Notes under the pieces: model-generated
The model's input: the letters and a program-made list of their open reading frames with translations, nothing else
Told to the model about the DNA's origin: nothing
The model's database searches: none
Made by a program: the position numbers and the translations under genes
From: Streptococcus mitis
GTDB lineage: Bacteria; Bacillota; Bacilli; Lactobacillales; Streptococcaceae
DNA: 64,000 bases
NCBI RefSeq assembly: GCF_009496285.1
Contig: NZ_WIJK01000011.1
Span: forward strand, 8,041-72,040
Direction: 5' to 3'
Shown here: positions 53,551-62,570 of the stretch, one piece after another
Position numbering within the stretch: position 1 is the stretch's first letter
How the letters are laid out: each line of letters starts with the position of its first letter

Positions 53551-54486
53551 CTACCATTTAGTCAGTGAAACTTCGCCACTATTAAGCCAAATCTTTTCAC
53601 CGTTTGCTAATTCTATCTGCAGTTGACCTTGGTCAGAGATGTCACAGGCTTTTCCTGTGATTATTTCCTGATCCTTCTTGAAGGAAATCTCTTTTCCTAA
53701 AACGATTGAGCGTTTTTTATAGAGATAGAGGAGTTCATCGGCTTCTGTTTCGTAGAAACATTTCCAAATTTCAGCAATCAATTCATTGCGAGTAATGGGA
53801 GTATGTTGAGAAAATAAGCTTCCAGCTTTAGTTTGTAGATTCTTGGGAAATTCAGCGATAGAAAAGTTGATCCCGACCCCAATGATAACATTTGTAACGA
53901 GTCCAGTTTCGACGGAGGTAATGGCTTCGGTTAGAATACCAGCAATTTTTTTCTGGTTCAGATAAATGTCATTGACCCACTTGATATCCACGTCGATTAA
54001 ACTAAGGTTTTTGATAGCCTTGTAGATAGCTCCAGCTGTTAGAAGTGTATAGGCAGGAAGATTCTGATAAGGGAGATTGGGCTGTAGGTGAAGGGACATG
54101 TAAATTCCCCCCTTGTCTGGAGAATAATAGGGACGTTGAAAACGACCGCGTCCCATAGTTTGGCTAGTGGAAAGGTAGAGTTTATCCCCTTTGGCACCAG
54201 CTTCCATAGCCTCTTTAGCATCGGTTTGGGTAGATTTTGTTGAGGGTTTAAACTGGACAGTAATGGGACTATTCGCTTCGATTTCCTGAGGCAAGATAAG
54301 GTCTCCGTCCAGAAGTTTATACCCACGATTTTTGATACTGTCAATCTCCAGTCCCTCTTGCTGGAGACGTTGGATCGCCTTCCATACTGAAGTTCGAGAT
54401 AGGTTTAATCTCTCAGCTATTTTTTCTCCGCTTAGATAATCAGTCTCAGTAACTAGTATTTTATAGACTTCTTGGTAGGATTTCAT
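53551..54486 (-). CDS. birA: BirA bifunctional biotin-protein ligase and repressor
   Basis: A 311-residue protein that joins biotin to acetyl-CoA carboxylase and, in this type, represses biotin genes. An N-terminal HTH (residues 17-60; EKIAERLNLSRTSVWKAIQRL) is followed by the ligase domain, with GRGRFQRPY (the biotinoyl-AMP loop), the catalytic KWVNDI and KIAGILTEA. The C-terminal SH3-like domain ends WLNSGEVSL. The start has AAAGGG upstream. The neighbouring minus-strand terminator is shared with ackA. Confidence 0.94.
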   Translation of the reverse strand: MKSYQEVYKILVTETDYLSGEKIAERLNLSRTSVWKAIQRLQQEGLEIDSIKNRGYKLLDGDLILPQEIEANSPITVQFKPSTKSTQTDAKEAMEAGAKGDKLYLSTSQTMGRGRFQRPYYSPDKGGIYMSLHLQPNLPYQNLPAYTLLTAGAIYKAIKNLSLIDVDIKWVNDIYLNQKKIAGILTEAITSVETGLVTNVIIGVGINFSIAEFPKNLQTKAGSLFSQHTPITRNELIAEIWKCFYETEADELLYLYKKRSIVLGKEISFKKDQEIITGKACDISDQGQLQIELANGEKIWLNSGEVSLTKW

Positions 54487-54697
54487 GCTAGACCCTTTCT
54501 GGAATAATTAGATTTATTGTACCATATTTTTAAAAAAGGGATAGCGTTTTTTAGAGTAATCTTAGCTAACTATAAAATTTTACCCAGTTTTAGTTAGGAT
54601 GATAGAGGCAAAGAGGTTTTCAAATCGCTTGAAAAATGGTAAAATGTTTTAATAGCTTATTTATCTGAATGTGATATTCAGAAGGAAAGGATCTGTT

Positions 54698-55888
54698 GTG
54701 AAATCAATAGGTGTCATTGAAAAGTTAAAAAGTTTATCGAAACAAGAAGGACTTCTTTTAGGAGTTATTCTGAGTATTTTTCTTCCTTTTTATCTTTTTG
54801 TTATTATTTTTATCTCTTACTTACTTTGGTTAGTATATACTGGGGAGATGAAGGGGATCTTGAAACGTTTGTCTCAACACCCTGTCTTGCTCTTTTTTAT
54901 TGCTTATAGCACTGCAATTTCTCTTCTGGCACAAAATGTGATGGGAGTAGTTTCTTCGGTGGCCATGTTTCTGTTTGCCATCTTCTTTTACTACTATCAA
55001 TCCCAGTTGACTCCTAAATTTTTCAGGTTGACGATTGAAGGAATATTAGCCTTAAGTGTCTTTGCAGCAGCCTTTGCAGCTTTGGAACATTTCCAAATTG
55101 TAAAGAAATTTGATTATACCTTCCTCTCACCACGGATGCAGGTTTGGCATCAAAACCGAGCAGAGGTTGCCTTCTTTAACCCTAATTACTATGGAATTAT
55201 CTGTTGTTTCTGTATCATGATTGGCTTTTACCTAATTAGCACAACTAAGTTAAGGTGGTTACGAATCTTCTCTATGATTGCCATATTTGCTAATTTATTC
55301 GGTTTAAACTTTACGCAGAATCGTACAGCTTTTCCAGCCATCATCTTTGGAGCGATTATTTATCTCTTCACAACTATTAAGAACTGGCGTGCTTTCTGGC
55401 TTAGTGTTGGAGTTTTTGGGATTGGTTTAGCTTTTCTATTTTCAAGTGATTTGGGTGTTCGAATGGGAACCTTAGATTCATCTATGGAAGAGCGTGTTTC
55501 TATTTGGAATGCTGGGATGGCCTTGTTTAAACAAAATCCATTCTGGGGTGAGGGACCGCTAACCTATATGCACTCTTTCCCTCGTATTGGAGCACCTTAT
55601 CATGAACATGCTCATAGTATTTATATAGATACGATTTTGAGTTATGGAGTTGTTGGTACAGTTCTCTTGGGGATTGCTTCTTCCACTCCGGTACGAATGT
55701 TGATTGATATGAGTCAAGTACCTAGTAAGCGTCCTATCCTTGGACTCTACCTCTCTTTCTTGACAGTAGTAGCTGTGCACGGAATTTTTGATTTGGCTCT
55801 CTTTTGGATTCAATCTTCCTTTATTTTCCTTTTAGTGATGTGTAGTTTACCACTAAAACATAGTATGATTGATGAATTAGTTGATTAA
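54698..55888 (+). CDS. O-antigen ligase/polymerase-like membrane protein (Wzy_C type)
   Basis: A 396-residue protein with about ten hydrophobic helices. In the last third NPFWGEGPLTYMHSFPR and YHEHAHSIYIDTILSYG fit the O-antigen ligase (Wzy_C) domain, where the histidine and arginine residues lie on a periplasm-like loop. In streptococci such proteins may attach or polymerise surface glycans. The start is GTG 54698 with AGGA upstream; translation from 54671 is not supported. No glycan genes lie near, so its substrate is uncertain. Confidence 0.8.
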   Translation: MKSIGVIEKLKSLSKQEGLLLGVILSIFLPFYLFVIIFISYLLWLVYTGEMKGILKRLSQHPVLLFFIAYSTAISLLAQNVMGVVSSVAMFLFAIFFYYYQSQLTPKFFRLTIEGILALSVFAAAFAALEHFQIVKKFDYTFLSPRMQVWHQNRAEVAFFNPNYYGIICCFCIMIGFYLISTTKLRWLRIFSMIAIFANLFGLNFTQNRTAFPAIIFGAIIYLFTTIKNWRAFWLSVGVFGIGLAFLFSSDLGVRMGTLDSSMEERVSIWNAGMALFKQNPFWGEGPLTYMHSFPRIGAPYHEHAHSIYIDTILSYGVVGTVLLGIASSTPVRMLIDMSQVPSKRPILGLYLSFLTVVAVHGIFDLALFWIQSSFIFLLVMCSLPLKHSMIDELVD

Positions 55889-55891
55889 GAA

Positions 55892-55930
55892 AAAGATAGT
55901 AGAACTAACATTTTCTACTATCTTTTTTTC
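55892..55930. terminator. Bidirectional terminator
   Basis: AAAGATAGTAGAA (55892-55904)/TTCTACTATCTTT (55913-55925), with T tracts on both strands. It ends both the ligase-like and the FMN reductase genes. Confidence 0.85.
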
Positions 55931-55937
55931 AATTCAA

Positions 55938-56486
55938 TTATTGAATAGCTTGAACCAAGTCTTCAGCTTGTTGTTTTAGTGAAGTAGCAACACTGTCTTC
56001 AAGGACTAATTTGCCATCTACCCAAGCAGAATCATTGACACGAGCTGCAGTGAATTCACCTACAACTTGTGTACGGATGAATGGCAAGAGGTCTTTGTAG
56101 ATTGCAAAGAGTTGTTCATGACCTGCATTTGCTACTGAAGACACAGTAACGATTTTATCTTGAAGAGCAGATGCTCTGCGTGTATCAGACAAGTCAATTG
56201 CGCGTGAAAGCCAGTCAAGCAAGTTTTTAACTGTTCCAGGAATTGAGAAGTTGTAGACTGGTGAGAAAATCCAGATAGCATCAGCAGCCAGAACAGCTTC
56301 ACGAGCTGCTGCTACAGCTGGAAGAGTTGGAACTTCAAGTTCTTGGTTAAAAAGTGGGATTGCTGAGTAGTCAAGGTAGTTAACCTCAGCTTTACCTGCA
56401 AGAGCTTTTTCGGCTTCTAGCGCCATTTGGTGGTTGAAGGAACCTTCACGAAGTGAACCAACGATAAATAATACTTTTTTAGACAT
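55938..56486 (-). CDS. NADPH-dependent FMN reductase-family flavoprotein
   Basis: A 182-residue flavodoxin-fold enzyme, MSKKVLFIVGSLREGSFNHQ..., with FMN phosphate loop GSLREGSFN and FSPVYNFSIPGTVKNLLDW for the isoalloxazine ring. Such enzymes reduce quinones, azo dyes or flavins. AAAGGAG lies six bases upstream of the ATG. Two copies of GTTACAA lie 12 bases apart (56527-56545) in its promoter region, and may form an operator for a MarR or redox regulator. Single gene. Confidence 0.87.
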   Translation of the reverse strand: MSKKVLFIVGSLREGSFNHQMALEAEKALAGKAEVNYLDYSAIPLFNQELEVPTLPAVAAAREAVLAADAIWIFSPVYNFSIPGTVKNLLDWLSRAIDLSDTRRASALQDKIVTVSSVANAGHEQLFAIYKDLLPFIRTQVVGEFTAARVNDSAWVDGKLVLEDSVATSLKQQAEDLVQAIQ

Positions 56487-56526
56487 AGGGAGTCTCCTTT
56501 ATATTTTAATCAGAGCTTTTTCTGTT

Positions 56527-56545
56527 GTTACAAACAATGTTACAA
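56527..56545. promoter_or_regulatory. GTTACAA direct repeats upstream of the FMN reductase
   Basis: Two GTTACAA units at 56527-56533 and 56539-56545, one helical turn plus two bases apart. Their position 40-60 bases upstream of the gene suggests regulator binding; the regulator is not encoded nearby. Confidence 0.35.
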
Positions 56546-56712
56546 CAAAACAAAATCATTTGCAAGAAATTTGCCCAGAAAATAAAAATCGATGATAGTC
56601 AAGATTATTTTTAGGAGTAGAGATTAGGAAAAGTCTGTGAAATCAATGATTCAAGCGTCATATATTCCTGTCATAAGAGAAGTTCCGAGCCAAATCCTCC
56701 TCCTTTATTCAC

Positions 56713-56741
56713 TTGTAATTCACTTGGATAGATGGTAAAAT
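56713..56741 (+). promoter_or_regulatory. Promoter of the DUF5590 gene predicting a leaderless start
   Basis: TTGTAA (56713-56718), 17 bases, TAAAAT (56736-56741) with TG at 56733-56734. Transcription should begin near 56748, the first base of GTG and six bases from the ATG at 56754. No ribosome site fits between. Confidence 0.65.
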
Positions 56742-56747
56742 AGACGA

Positions 56748-57236
56748 GTGAAAATGAGACAGAAAAAAGAAAAAAATTCCTTATTATTTCAGTACAGTAT
56801 TGGCTTGACCCTGCTGGCTCTAGTTGTGACTTCTTCCTTTCTCTATTTGGTGTGGTTTAGCATGAAGCCTTATCAGACAGCAAAGGTAGAAGGGGAAAAG
56901 CTTGCCAAGCAGTATGCGAATCTGGAAACGGTCAGTCAGGTTGATTTCTTCAATGGTTTGGAAACTTATTATAGTGTTCTTGGCCAAGACAAGAATCAAA
57001 AACCAGTAGCTGTTTTAATTGAGAAAAATAGTCAAAAAATCTATGTGTATCAACTAGAAAGTGGCACTTCACAAGAAAAAGCAGAAGCAGTTGTCAGAGA
57101 AAAAGGAGCAACTGATATTGACATGATTACCTTTGGGCGGTATGCTGATAAGCCTGTCTGGGAAATCAAGTCTGGAGGAGACTATTATCTAGTGGATTTT
57201 GAAACTGGTGCCCTAATCGAAAAGGAGAAACTATGA
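56748..57236 (+). CDS. DUF5590-family membrane-anchored protein
   Basis: A 162-residue protein with one N-terminal helix (residues 15-37) and an extracellular domain with a repeat of about 60 residues, resembling the PepSY-like DUF5590 family. In Firmicutes this gene precedes aspartate aminotransferase and asparaginyl-tRNA synthetase, as here. The start is uncertain: GTG 56748 or ATG 56754, both placed at or next to the predicted +1. It overlaps aspC by four bases (ATGA), so the pair is coupled. Function unknown; inhibition of an extracellular protease is sometimes suggested for PepSY-like domains. Confidence 0.8.
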   Translation: MKMRQKKEKNSLLFQYSIGLTLLALVVTSSFLYLVWFSMKPYQTAKVEGEKLAKQYANLETVSQVDFFNGLETYYSVLGQDKNQKPVAVLIEKNSQKIYVYQLESGTSQEKAEAVVREKGATDIDMITFGRYADKPVWEIKSGGDYYLVDFETGALIEKEKL

Positions 57237-58411
57237 AATTATCTAAACGTGTCTTAGAAATGGAAGAAAGTGTCACTCTGGCTAGTGATGCAAGAGCTAA
57301 GAAATTAAAGGCTGAAGGAAAAGATGTTCTTTTCTTAACTTTAGGTCAGCCTGATTTTCATACTCCTGAGAGTATTCAGGATACTGCAGTTGAGGCTATT
57401 CGAGATGGACGTGCTTCTTTCTATACGGTAGCTTCAGGTTTGCCTGAATTAAAAGCAGCGGTCAATACCTATTTTGAACGTTATTATGGTTATTCTGTGG
57501 CGGCAAATGAAGTCACCTTTGCTACAGGTGCTAAGTTTTCCCTTTATACTTTCTTTATGGCTGTGATTAATCCAGGTGATGAGGTAATCATTCCTACTCC
57601 TTACTGGGTCAGCTATGGGGATCAAGTGAAAATGGCTGAAGGTATTCCAGTATTTGTCCAAGCTAAGGAAGACAATCACTTTAAAGTAACTGTGGAGCAA
57701 TTAGAAGCAGCTCGCACAGATAAGACAAAGGTCTTGGTTCTGAACTCCCCATCTAATCCTACCGGTATGATCTATTCTCGTGAGGAACTCTTGGCTATCG
57801 GAAATTGGGCTGTTGAACATGACATTCTCATCCTAGCAGATGATATTTATGGTCGTTTGGTCTATAACGGAAATGAATTTGTCCCAATCTCTAGTCTGTC
57901 AGAAGCCATTCGCAAGCAAACCATCGTCATCAATGGTGTATCTAAAGCTTATGCCATGACAGGTTGGCGGGTGGGTTATGCAGTAGGTGATCCAGAAATC
58001 ATCGCTGCCATGAGTAAACTAACAGGTCAAACGACTTCAAACCTGACTGCGGTATCTCAATATGCAACGATTGAAGCGCTAACTGGACCGCAAGACTCTG
58101 TAGAAACTATGCGTCAGGCTTTCGAGGAACGTTTGAATACCATCTATCCACTCTTGTGTCAAGTCCCTGGCTTTGAAGTAGTCAAACCTCAAGGAGCTTT
58201 CTATCTCTTCCCAAATGTTAAAAAAGCTATGGAGATGAAAGGCTATACAGATGTAACAGCATTTACAACGGCTATTCTTGAGGAAGTTGGTCTGGCCTTG
58301 ATTACGGGAGCAGGCTTTGGTGCGCCAGAGAATGTCCGTCTCAGCTATGCGACAGACTTGGAAACTCTTAAAGAAGCTATTCGTCGTTTGCACCTATTTA
58401 TGAAAAAATAA
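57233..58411 (+). CDS. aspC: Aspartate/aromatic aminotransferase-family enzyme
   Basis: A 392-residue PLP-dependent class I aminotransferase. The PLP lysine lies in NGVSKAYAMTGWRVGY. Pocket motifs LNSPSNPTGMIYS (NPTG) and ADDIYGRLVYNG (DDIYG) are intact. It transfers amino groups between aspartate and 2-oxoglutarate and could also feed asparagine synthesis; asnS is the next gene. Start in the four-base overlap. A terminator separates it from asnS. The symbol rests on context and family. Confidence 0.88.
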   Translation: MKLSKRVLEMEESVTLASDARAKKLKAEGKDVLFLTLGQPDFHTPESIQDTAVEAIRDGRASFYTVASGLPELKAAVNTYFERYYGYSVAANEVTFATGAKFSLYTFFMAVINPGDEVIIPTPYWVSYGDQVKMAEGIPVFVQAKEDNHFKVTVEQLEAARTDKTKVLVLNSPSNPTGMIYSREELLAIGNWAVEHDILILADDIYGRLVYNGNEFVPISSLSEAIRKQTIVINGVSKAYAMTGWRVGYAVGDPEIIAAMSKLTGQTTSNLTAVSQYATIEALTGPQDSVETMRQAFEERLNTIYPLLCQVPGFEVVKPQGAFYLFPNVKKAMEMKGYTDVTAFTTAILEEVGLALITGAGFGAPENVRLSYATDLETLKEAIRRLHLFMKK

Positions 58412-58417
58412 GAAGTT

Positions 58418-58447
58418 AAACCTCCGTCCTCTTTGCGGAGGTTTTTG
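58418..58447 (+). terminator. aspC terminator
   Basis: AAACCTCCG (58418-58426)/CGGAGGTTT (58436-58444) followed by TTG. Confidence 0.8.
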
Positions 58448-58561
58448 TAGCTAAAAACTTATGAATTTCTATCAAACTAGCTAGCTATCAGCCATTATTT
58501 GTGGTAAAATAGTGAGTAATAATGTCTTTGGACAAGTTAAACGAAAAAAGGAAGATAAATG

Positions 58562-59905
58562 ATGACAAAACGTGTAACAATTATCGAAGTAAAAGACTAC
58601 GTTGGTCAAGAAGTCACTATTGGCGCTTGGGTTGCTAACAAATCAGGAAAAGGGAAAATTGCCTTCTTGCAATTGCGTGATGGAACAGCCTTCTTCCAAG
58701 GTGTGGCCTTTAAACCAAACTTTGTAGAAAAATTTGGTGAAGAAGTGGGGCTTGAGAAGTTTGATGTCATCAAACGCTTGAGCCAGGAAACTTCTGTTTA
58801 TGTGACAGGTATTGTCAAAGAAGACGAACGTTCTAAGTTTGGTTATGAGCTTGATATCACAGATATCGAAGTGATTGGTGAATCTCAAGACTACCCAATC
58901 ACACCAAAAGAACACGGAACAGACTTCTTGATGGACAACCGTCACTTGTGGTTGCGTTCACGCAAACAAGTCGCTGTCATGCAAATCCGTAACGCTATCA
59001 TCTATGCGACTTATGAGTTCTTCGACAAGAACGGCTTTATGAAATTTGATAGCCCAATCCTTTCAGGAAATGCAGCAGAAGATTCTACAGAACTTTTCGA
59101 AACAGACTACTTCGGAACACCAGCCTACTTGAGCCAATCTGGTCAGCTTTATCTTGAAGCTGGGGCTATGGCTCTTGGTCGTGTCTTTGACTTTGGTCCA
59201 GTATTCCGTGCTGAAAAATCAAAAACGCGCCGTCACTTGACTGAATTCTGGATGATGGATGCGGAGTACTCATACTTGACACACGATGAGTCACTTGACT
59301 TGCAAGAAGCTTATGTAAAAGCATTGCTTCAAGGTGTTCTTGATCGTGCTCCTCAAGCCTTGGAAACATTGGAACGTGACACTGAGCTTTTGAAACGCTA
59401 CATTGCAGAGCCATTCAAACGCATCACTTACGATGAAGCTATTGATCTCTTGCAAGAGCATGAAAATGATGAAGACGCTGACTACGAGCGTCTTGAACAT
59501 GGTGATGACTTTGGTTCACCACACGAAACTTGGATCTCAAACCACTTTGGTGTACCAACCTTTGTCATTAACTATCCATCAGACATCAAGGCCTTCTACA
59601 TGAAACCAGTTCCTGGGAACCCAGATCGCGTGCTTTGTGCAGACCTACTCGCACCAGAAGGTTACGGAGAAATCATCGGTGGTTCAATGCGTGAGGAGGA
59701 CTATGATGCCCTTGTAGCTAAGATGGAATCACTAGGTATGGATCGTACAGAGTATGAATTCTACCTTGACCTTCGTAAATACGGTACAGTACCACACGGT
59801 GGATTTGGTATCGGTATCGAGCGTATGGTTACCTTCGCAGCAGGTACAAAACACATCCGTGAAGCTATTCCATTCCCACGTATGTTGCACCGTATCAAAC
59901 CTTAA
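58562..59905 (+). CDS. asnS: Asparaginyl-tRNA synthetase
   Basis: AsnRS charges tRNA-Asn directly. 447 residues from [15 protein letters not shown]: an OB-fold anticodon domain (residues 1-115) and the class IIb core, with motif 2 in [21 protein letters not shown] and motif 3 [13 protein letters not shown]. Two adjacent ATG codons (58559 and 58562) share AGGAAG; the second gives the usual length. The terminator overlaps the start of a BOX element. Confidence 0.95.
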   Translation: MTKRVTIIEVKDYVGQEVTIGAWVANKSGKGKIAFLQLRDGTAFFQGVAFKPNFVEKFGEEVGLEKFDVIKRLSQETSVYVTGIVKEDERSKFGYELDITDIEVIGESQDYPITPKEHGTDFLMDNRHLWLRSRKQVAVMQIRNAIIYATYEFFDKNGFMKFDSPILSGNAAEDSTELFETDYFGTPAYLSQSGQLYLEAGAMALGRVFDFGPVFRAEKSKTRRHLTEFWMMDAEYSYLTHDESLDLQEAYVKALLQGVLDRAPQALETLERDTELLKRYIAEPFKRITYDEAIDLLQEHENDEDADYERLEHGDDFGSPHETWISNHFGVPTFVINYPSDIKAFYMKPVPGNPDRVLCADLLAPEGYGEIIGGSMREEDYDALVAKMESLGMDRTEYEFYLDLRKYGTVPHGGFGIGIERMVTFAAGTKHIREAIPFPRMLHRIKP

Positions 59906-59913
59906 TAACCATA

Positions 59914-59936
59914 AAAACGCCGTCTGGCGTTTTTAT
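59914..59936 (+). terminator. asnS terminator
   Basis: AAAAACGCC-GTCT-GGCGTTTTTAT; the T tail runs into boxA. Confidence 0.85.
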
Positions 59937-60084
59937 ACTCTTCGAAAATCTCTTCAAACTACGTCAGCTTCACCTTGCCGTATATATGTTACTGACTTCG
60001 TCAGTTCTATCCACAACCTCAAAACAATGTTTTGAGCAGCCTGCGGCTAGCTTCCTAGTTTGCTCTTTGATTTTCATTGAGTAT
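59935..60084 (+). repeat. BOX element, complete A-B-C
   Basis: A 150-bp unit: boxA from ATACTCTTCGAAAATCTC to TGCCGTATATATG, one boxB with ACTGACTTCGTCAGTTC and CTCAAAACAATGTTTTGAG, and boxC ending in TTTTCATTGAGTAT. It lies between asnS and the MFS gene, same orientation. Confidence 0.93.
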
Positions 60085-60174
60085 TACTTTAAATGAAAGA
60101 GGTGGAGAAAATGTAGGCAACTCTAAGTAAGTCTTTTAGAAAAACTCATATTATATATTGAAAGAGAGAAAACG

Positions 60175-61356
60175 ATGTTTAAAAGAACTTACAAACGCAA
60201 TATTCCACTCCTAGCAGGTCTGGAATTCACTTCTTATTTTGGAATCACCAGTTTTTGGATTTTATTTTTCATTCAAAATGGTCTTTCCTTACTTCAAATT
60301 GGTCTATTAGAAAGTATCTTTCACGGTACGAGTCTCTTGTGTGAAATCCCGTCTGGTATGTTGGCCGATCGATTTAGCTACAAGACCAATCTCTATTTGG
60401 CTCGCTTGGCCAGTATTGTGTCCTCTATCTTGATTTTGTTTGGTCAGGGAAATTTTTGGATCTATGCTTTTGCTATGATGGTCAATGCTTGGTCTTACAA
60501 TTTTGATTCGGGAACCAGCACCGCTTTCTTATATGATTCTGCGGTAGAAGCGGGTCAAAAGGACCGATATCTTCAGATTTCTAGCTTTTTGTCTGGTGTG
60601 GCAGAAGTCACCCGAACCTTAGGTACAGTTGTGGCAGGCTTCTTTATTCACGGAGCATTGGCATGGACCTATCTGATCGCTATTGGATTTTCATTTATTT
60701 CTATAATCTTGATTTATTTTATGAAAGAACCAATGGCTAAGAGAGAAAAAAATGAAGCCTTAACCTTTAAAACGATTGTCCTGCAAGTTCGAAAAGAATG
60801 GCATGAAAAACCAGTACTCTTTTACTGGATGATGACTTATCAGCTAGTCGGAACACTCATGTGTATGTTTTACTTTTACTATCAGCAGAAAATAAGTGAC
60901 TTAGCAGGATGGCAGGTTTCACTGGTCATGCTGATTGGTAGTTTGCTAAATCTATTTGCGGTTTATGTAGCTAGTCAAATCGGTAAAAAATGGAATAGCA
61001 ACCAAGTTTTTCCGATTCTTGTTGTACTAACGGGATTGGCCTTGTTATTTGTAGTTATTGGCACACCCTTGGCTTATCTATTGATCTATCTCTTGACTAA
61101 TGGACTCTATGCAGTTTATCAGCCGATCTACTTCAATGATTTACAAGGCTATTTACCCTCAAGTGTAAGAGCCACCATGCTTAGTATCAATTCTATGCTC
61201 TTTAGTTTATCTATGATTGTCATTTTCCCATTGACAGGTTGGTTGATCGATCATTGGGGTCTTGTAGCTGTCTTTTTAGTTCTAGGTCTTATCTTGCTTT
61301 TAACCTCCCCTATCCTAATAATCGGTCTAAAAAGGATGGGCAAGGTATTGGACTAG
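60175..61356 (+). CDS. MFS transporter
   Basis: A 393-residue carrier with 12 hydrophobic helices. Cytoplasmic motif A appears as GMLADRFSYKTN (related to GxLaDrxGrr). SGVAEVTRTLGT and SINSMLFSLSMIVIFPLTGWL resemble multidrug exporters of low-GC bacteria. AGAGAGAAA is a weak ribosome site before ATG 60175. Substrate unknown. A BOX lies 90 bases upstream and may affect expression. Confidence 0.83.
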   Translation: MFKRTYKRNIPLLAGLEFTSYFGITSFWILFFIQNGLSLLQIGLLESIFHGTSLLCEIPSGMLADRFSYKTNLYLARLASIVSSILILFGQGNFWIYAFAMMVNAWSYNFDSGTSTAFLYDSAVEAGQKDRYLQISSFLSGVAEVTRTLGTVVAGFFIHGALAWTYLIAIGFSFISIILIYFMKEPMAKREKNEALTFKTIVLQVRKEWHEKPVLFYWMMTYQLVGTLMCMFYFYYQQKISDLAGWQVSLVMLIGSLLNLFAVYVASQIGKKWNSNQVFPILVVLTGLALLFVVIGTPLAYLLIYLLTNGLYAVYQPIYFNDLQGYLPSSVRATMLSINSMLFSLSMIVIFPLTGWLIDHWGLVAVFLVLGLILLLTSPILIIGLKRMGKVLD

Positions 61357-61441
61357 GACTTAAAAACTGAGTAAAGCACGAAAACCTATTTGCCCAAAGA
61401 GGCTTCTTGTGATAAAATAACAAGAAGAAAAGGAGAAGAGT

Positions 61442-62209
61442 ATGATCGATGTAGAAGAAATTCTAAGTAAGATGAATCCCAATCAAAAGATCAACTATGA
61501 CCGTGTCATGCAAAAGATGGTCCAAGTGTGGGAAAAAAATGAAGAGAGGCCAACTATTCTCATGCACGTCTGTTGTGCCCCCTGTAGCACCTATACTTTA
61601 GAGTATTTGACCAAGTATGCAGATGTGACCATTTATTTTGCAAATTCAAATATCCATCCCAAAGCTGAGTATCATAAGCGCGCCTATGTAACAAAAAAGT
61701 TTGTCAGTGATTTCAATGAGCGAACTAGCAATAATGTCCAATACCTAGAAGCACCTTATGAGCCTAATGAATACCGTCAACTGGTTAGAGGTTTGGAAGA
61801 AGAACCTGAAGGTGGTGACCGCTGCAAGGTTTGTTTTGACTATCGCTTGGATAAGACAGCGCAGGTGGCCATGGACTTAGGATTTGACTACTTTGGTTCG
61901 GCCCTGACGATCAGTCCTCATAAAAATTCGCAAACCATCAATAGTATTGGAATTGATGTGCAGAAAATCTACACCACTCATTATCTTCCGAGTGACTTTA
62001 AGAAAAATCAAGGCTACAAACGTTCTGTAGAGATGTGTGAAGAGTATGACATCTATCGCCAATGTTACTGTGGTTGTGTATATGCAGCTCAAGCCCAGAA
62101 TATCGACCTGGTACAAGTCAAGAAAGATGCAACAGCCTTCATGCTAGATAAGGATATCGAGAAAGACTATTCGCATATCAAGTTCACCGTTACAAAATTA
62201 GATATTTAA
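61442..62209 (+). CDS. queH: Epoxyqueuosine reductase QueH
   Basis: A 255-residue enzyme that makes the last step of queuosine in tRNA, by a fold unrelated to QueG. MHVCCAPCSTYTLEYL (with its CC and C motif) and CKVCFDYR (CxxC) fit the metal and cluster ligands of QueH (DUF208), and QCYCGCVYA adds further cysteines. The start has AAAGGAGAAGAGT upstream. A single gene with its own terminator, as often found in lactobacillales. Confidence 0.92.
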   Translation: MIDVEEILSKMNPNQKINYDRVMQKMVQVWEKNEERPTILMHVCCAPCSTYTLEYLTKYADVTIYFANSNIHPKAEYHKRAYVTKKFVSDFNERTSNNVQYLEAPYEPNEYRQLVRGLEEEPEGGDRCKVCFDYRLDKTAQVAMDLGFDYFGSALTISPHKNSQTINSIGIDVQKIYTTHYLPSDFKKNQGYKRSVEMCEEYDIYRQCYCGCVYAAQAQNIDLVQVKKDATAFMLDKDIEKDYSHIKFTVTKLDI

Positions 62210-62212
62210 AGG

Positions 62213-62241
62213 GAAACCTGCCTAATGTGGCAGGTTTTTTG
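62213..62241 (+). terminator. queH terminator
   Basis: AAACCTGCC/GGCAGGTTT with loop TAATGT, then T. Confidence 0.85.
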
Positions 62242-62511
62242 CTAACAAAAGGTGGTAGAATAGAAATCAATGGAGCAAGTCTTGAATTCCTAGTTCGAGC
62301 TTGTGAGACTTCAATAAACATGTGAATTCTTAAAACTTGTGAATAAAAGAAAAAATTTTGATTGGGGATATTTGGAATCTAGAAGACAGATAAACAGTTT
62401 AATGCTGTTTCAAGAAAAAAATGGAAAATTTATTGATATTTTTTATTTTTAATCCAGGGAGTTTAGCAATGCTGTGGTAAATTTATTCCTTTTTGCATTT
62501 ATACAACTTAT
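62242..62511. other. AT-rich intergenic region
   Basis: Contains no recognisable gene, repeat or RNA. One 19-codon frame (62421-62480, MENLLIFFIFNPGSLAMLW) is hydrophobic, but has no proper ribosome site and no known counterpart. Confidence 0.5.
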
Positions 62512-62541
62512 TTTACACTATCTTTATTCTTGTGATATAAT
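62512..62541 (+). promoter_or_regulatory. Promoter of the methyltransferase gene
   Basis: TTTACA (62512-62517) with 18 bases before TATAAT (62536-62541), extended TG at 62533-62534. GGAGG lies before the ATG at 62571. Confidence 0.72.
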
Positions 62542-62570
62542 GTCAAATTATAGAGTGGAGGTCATTTTTA

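Noticed and set aside
62421..62480. Short hydrophobic peptide MENLLIFFIFNPGSLAMLW as an SHP-type pheromone for the Rgg
   Set aside because: No proper ribosome site, no typical charged N terminus, and SHP genes usually lie beside and divergent from rgg. Kept only as a weak possibility.
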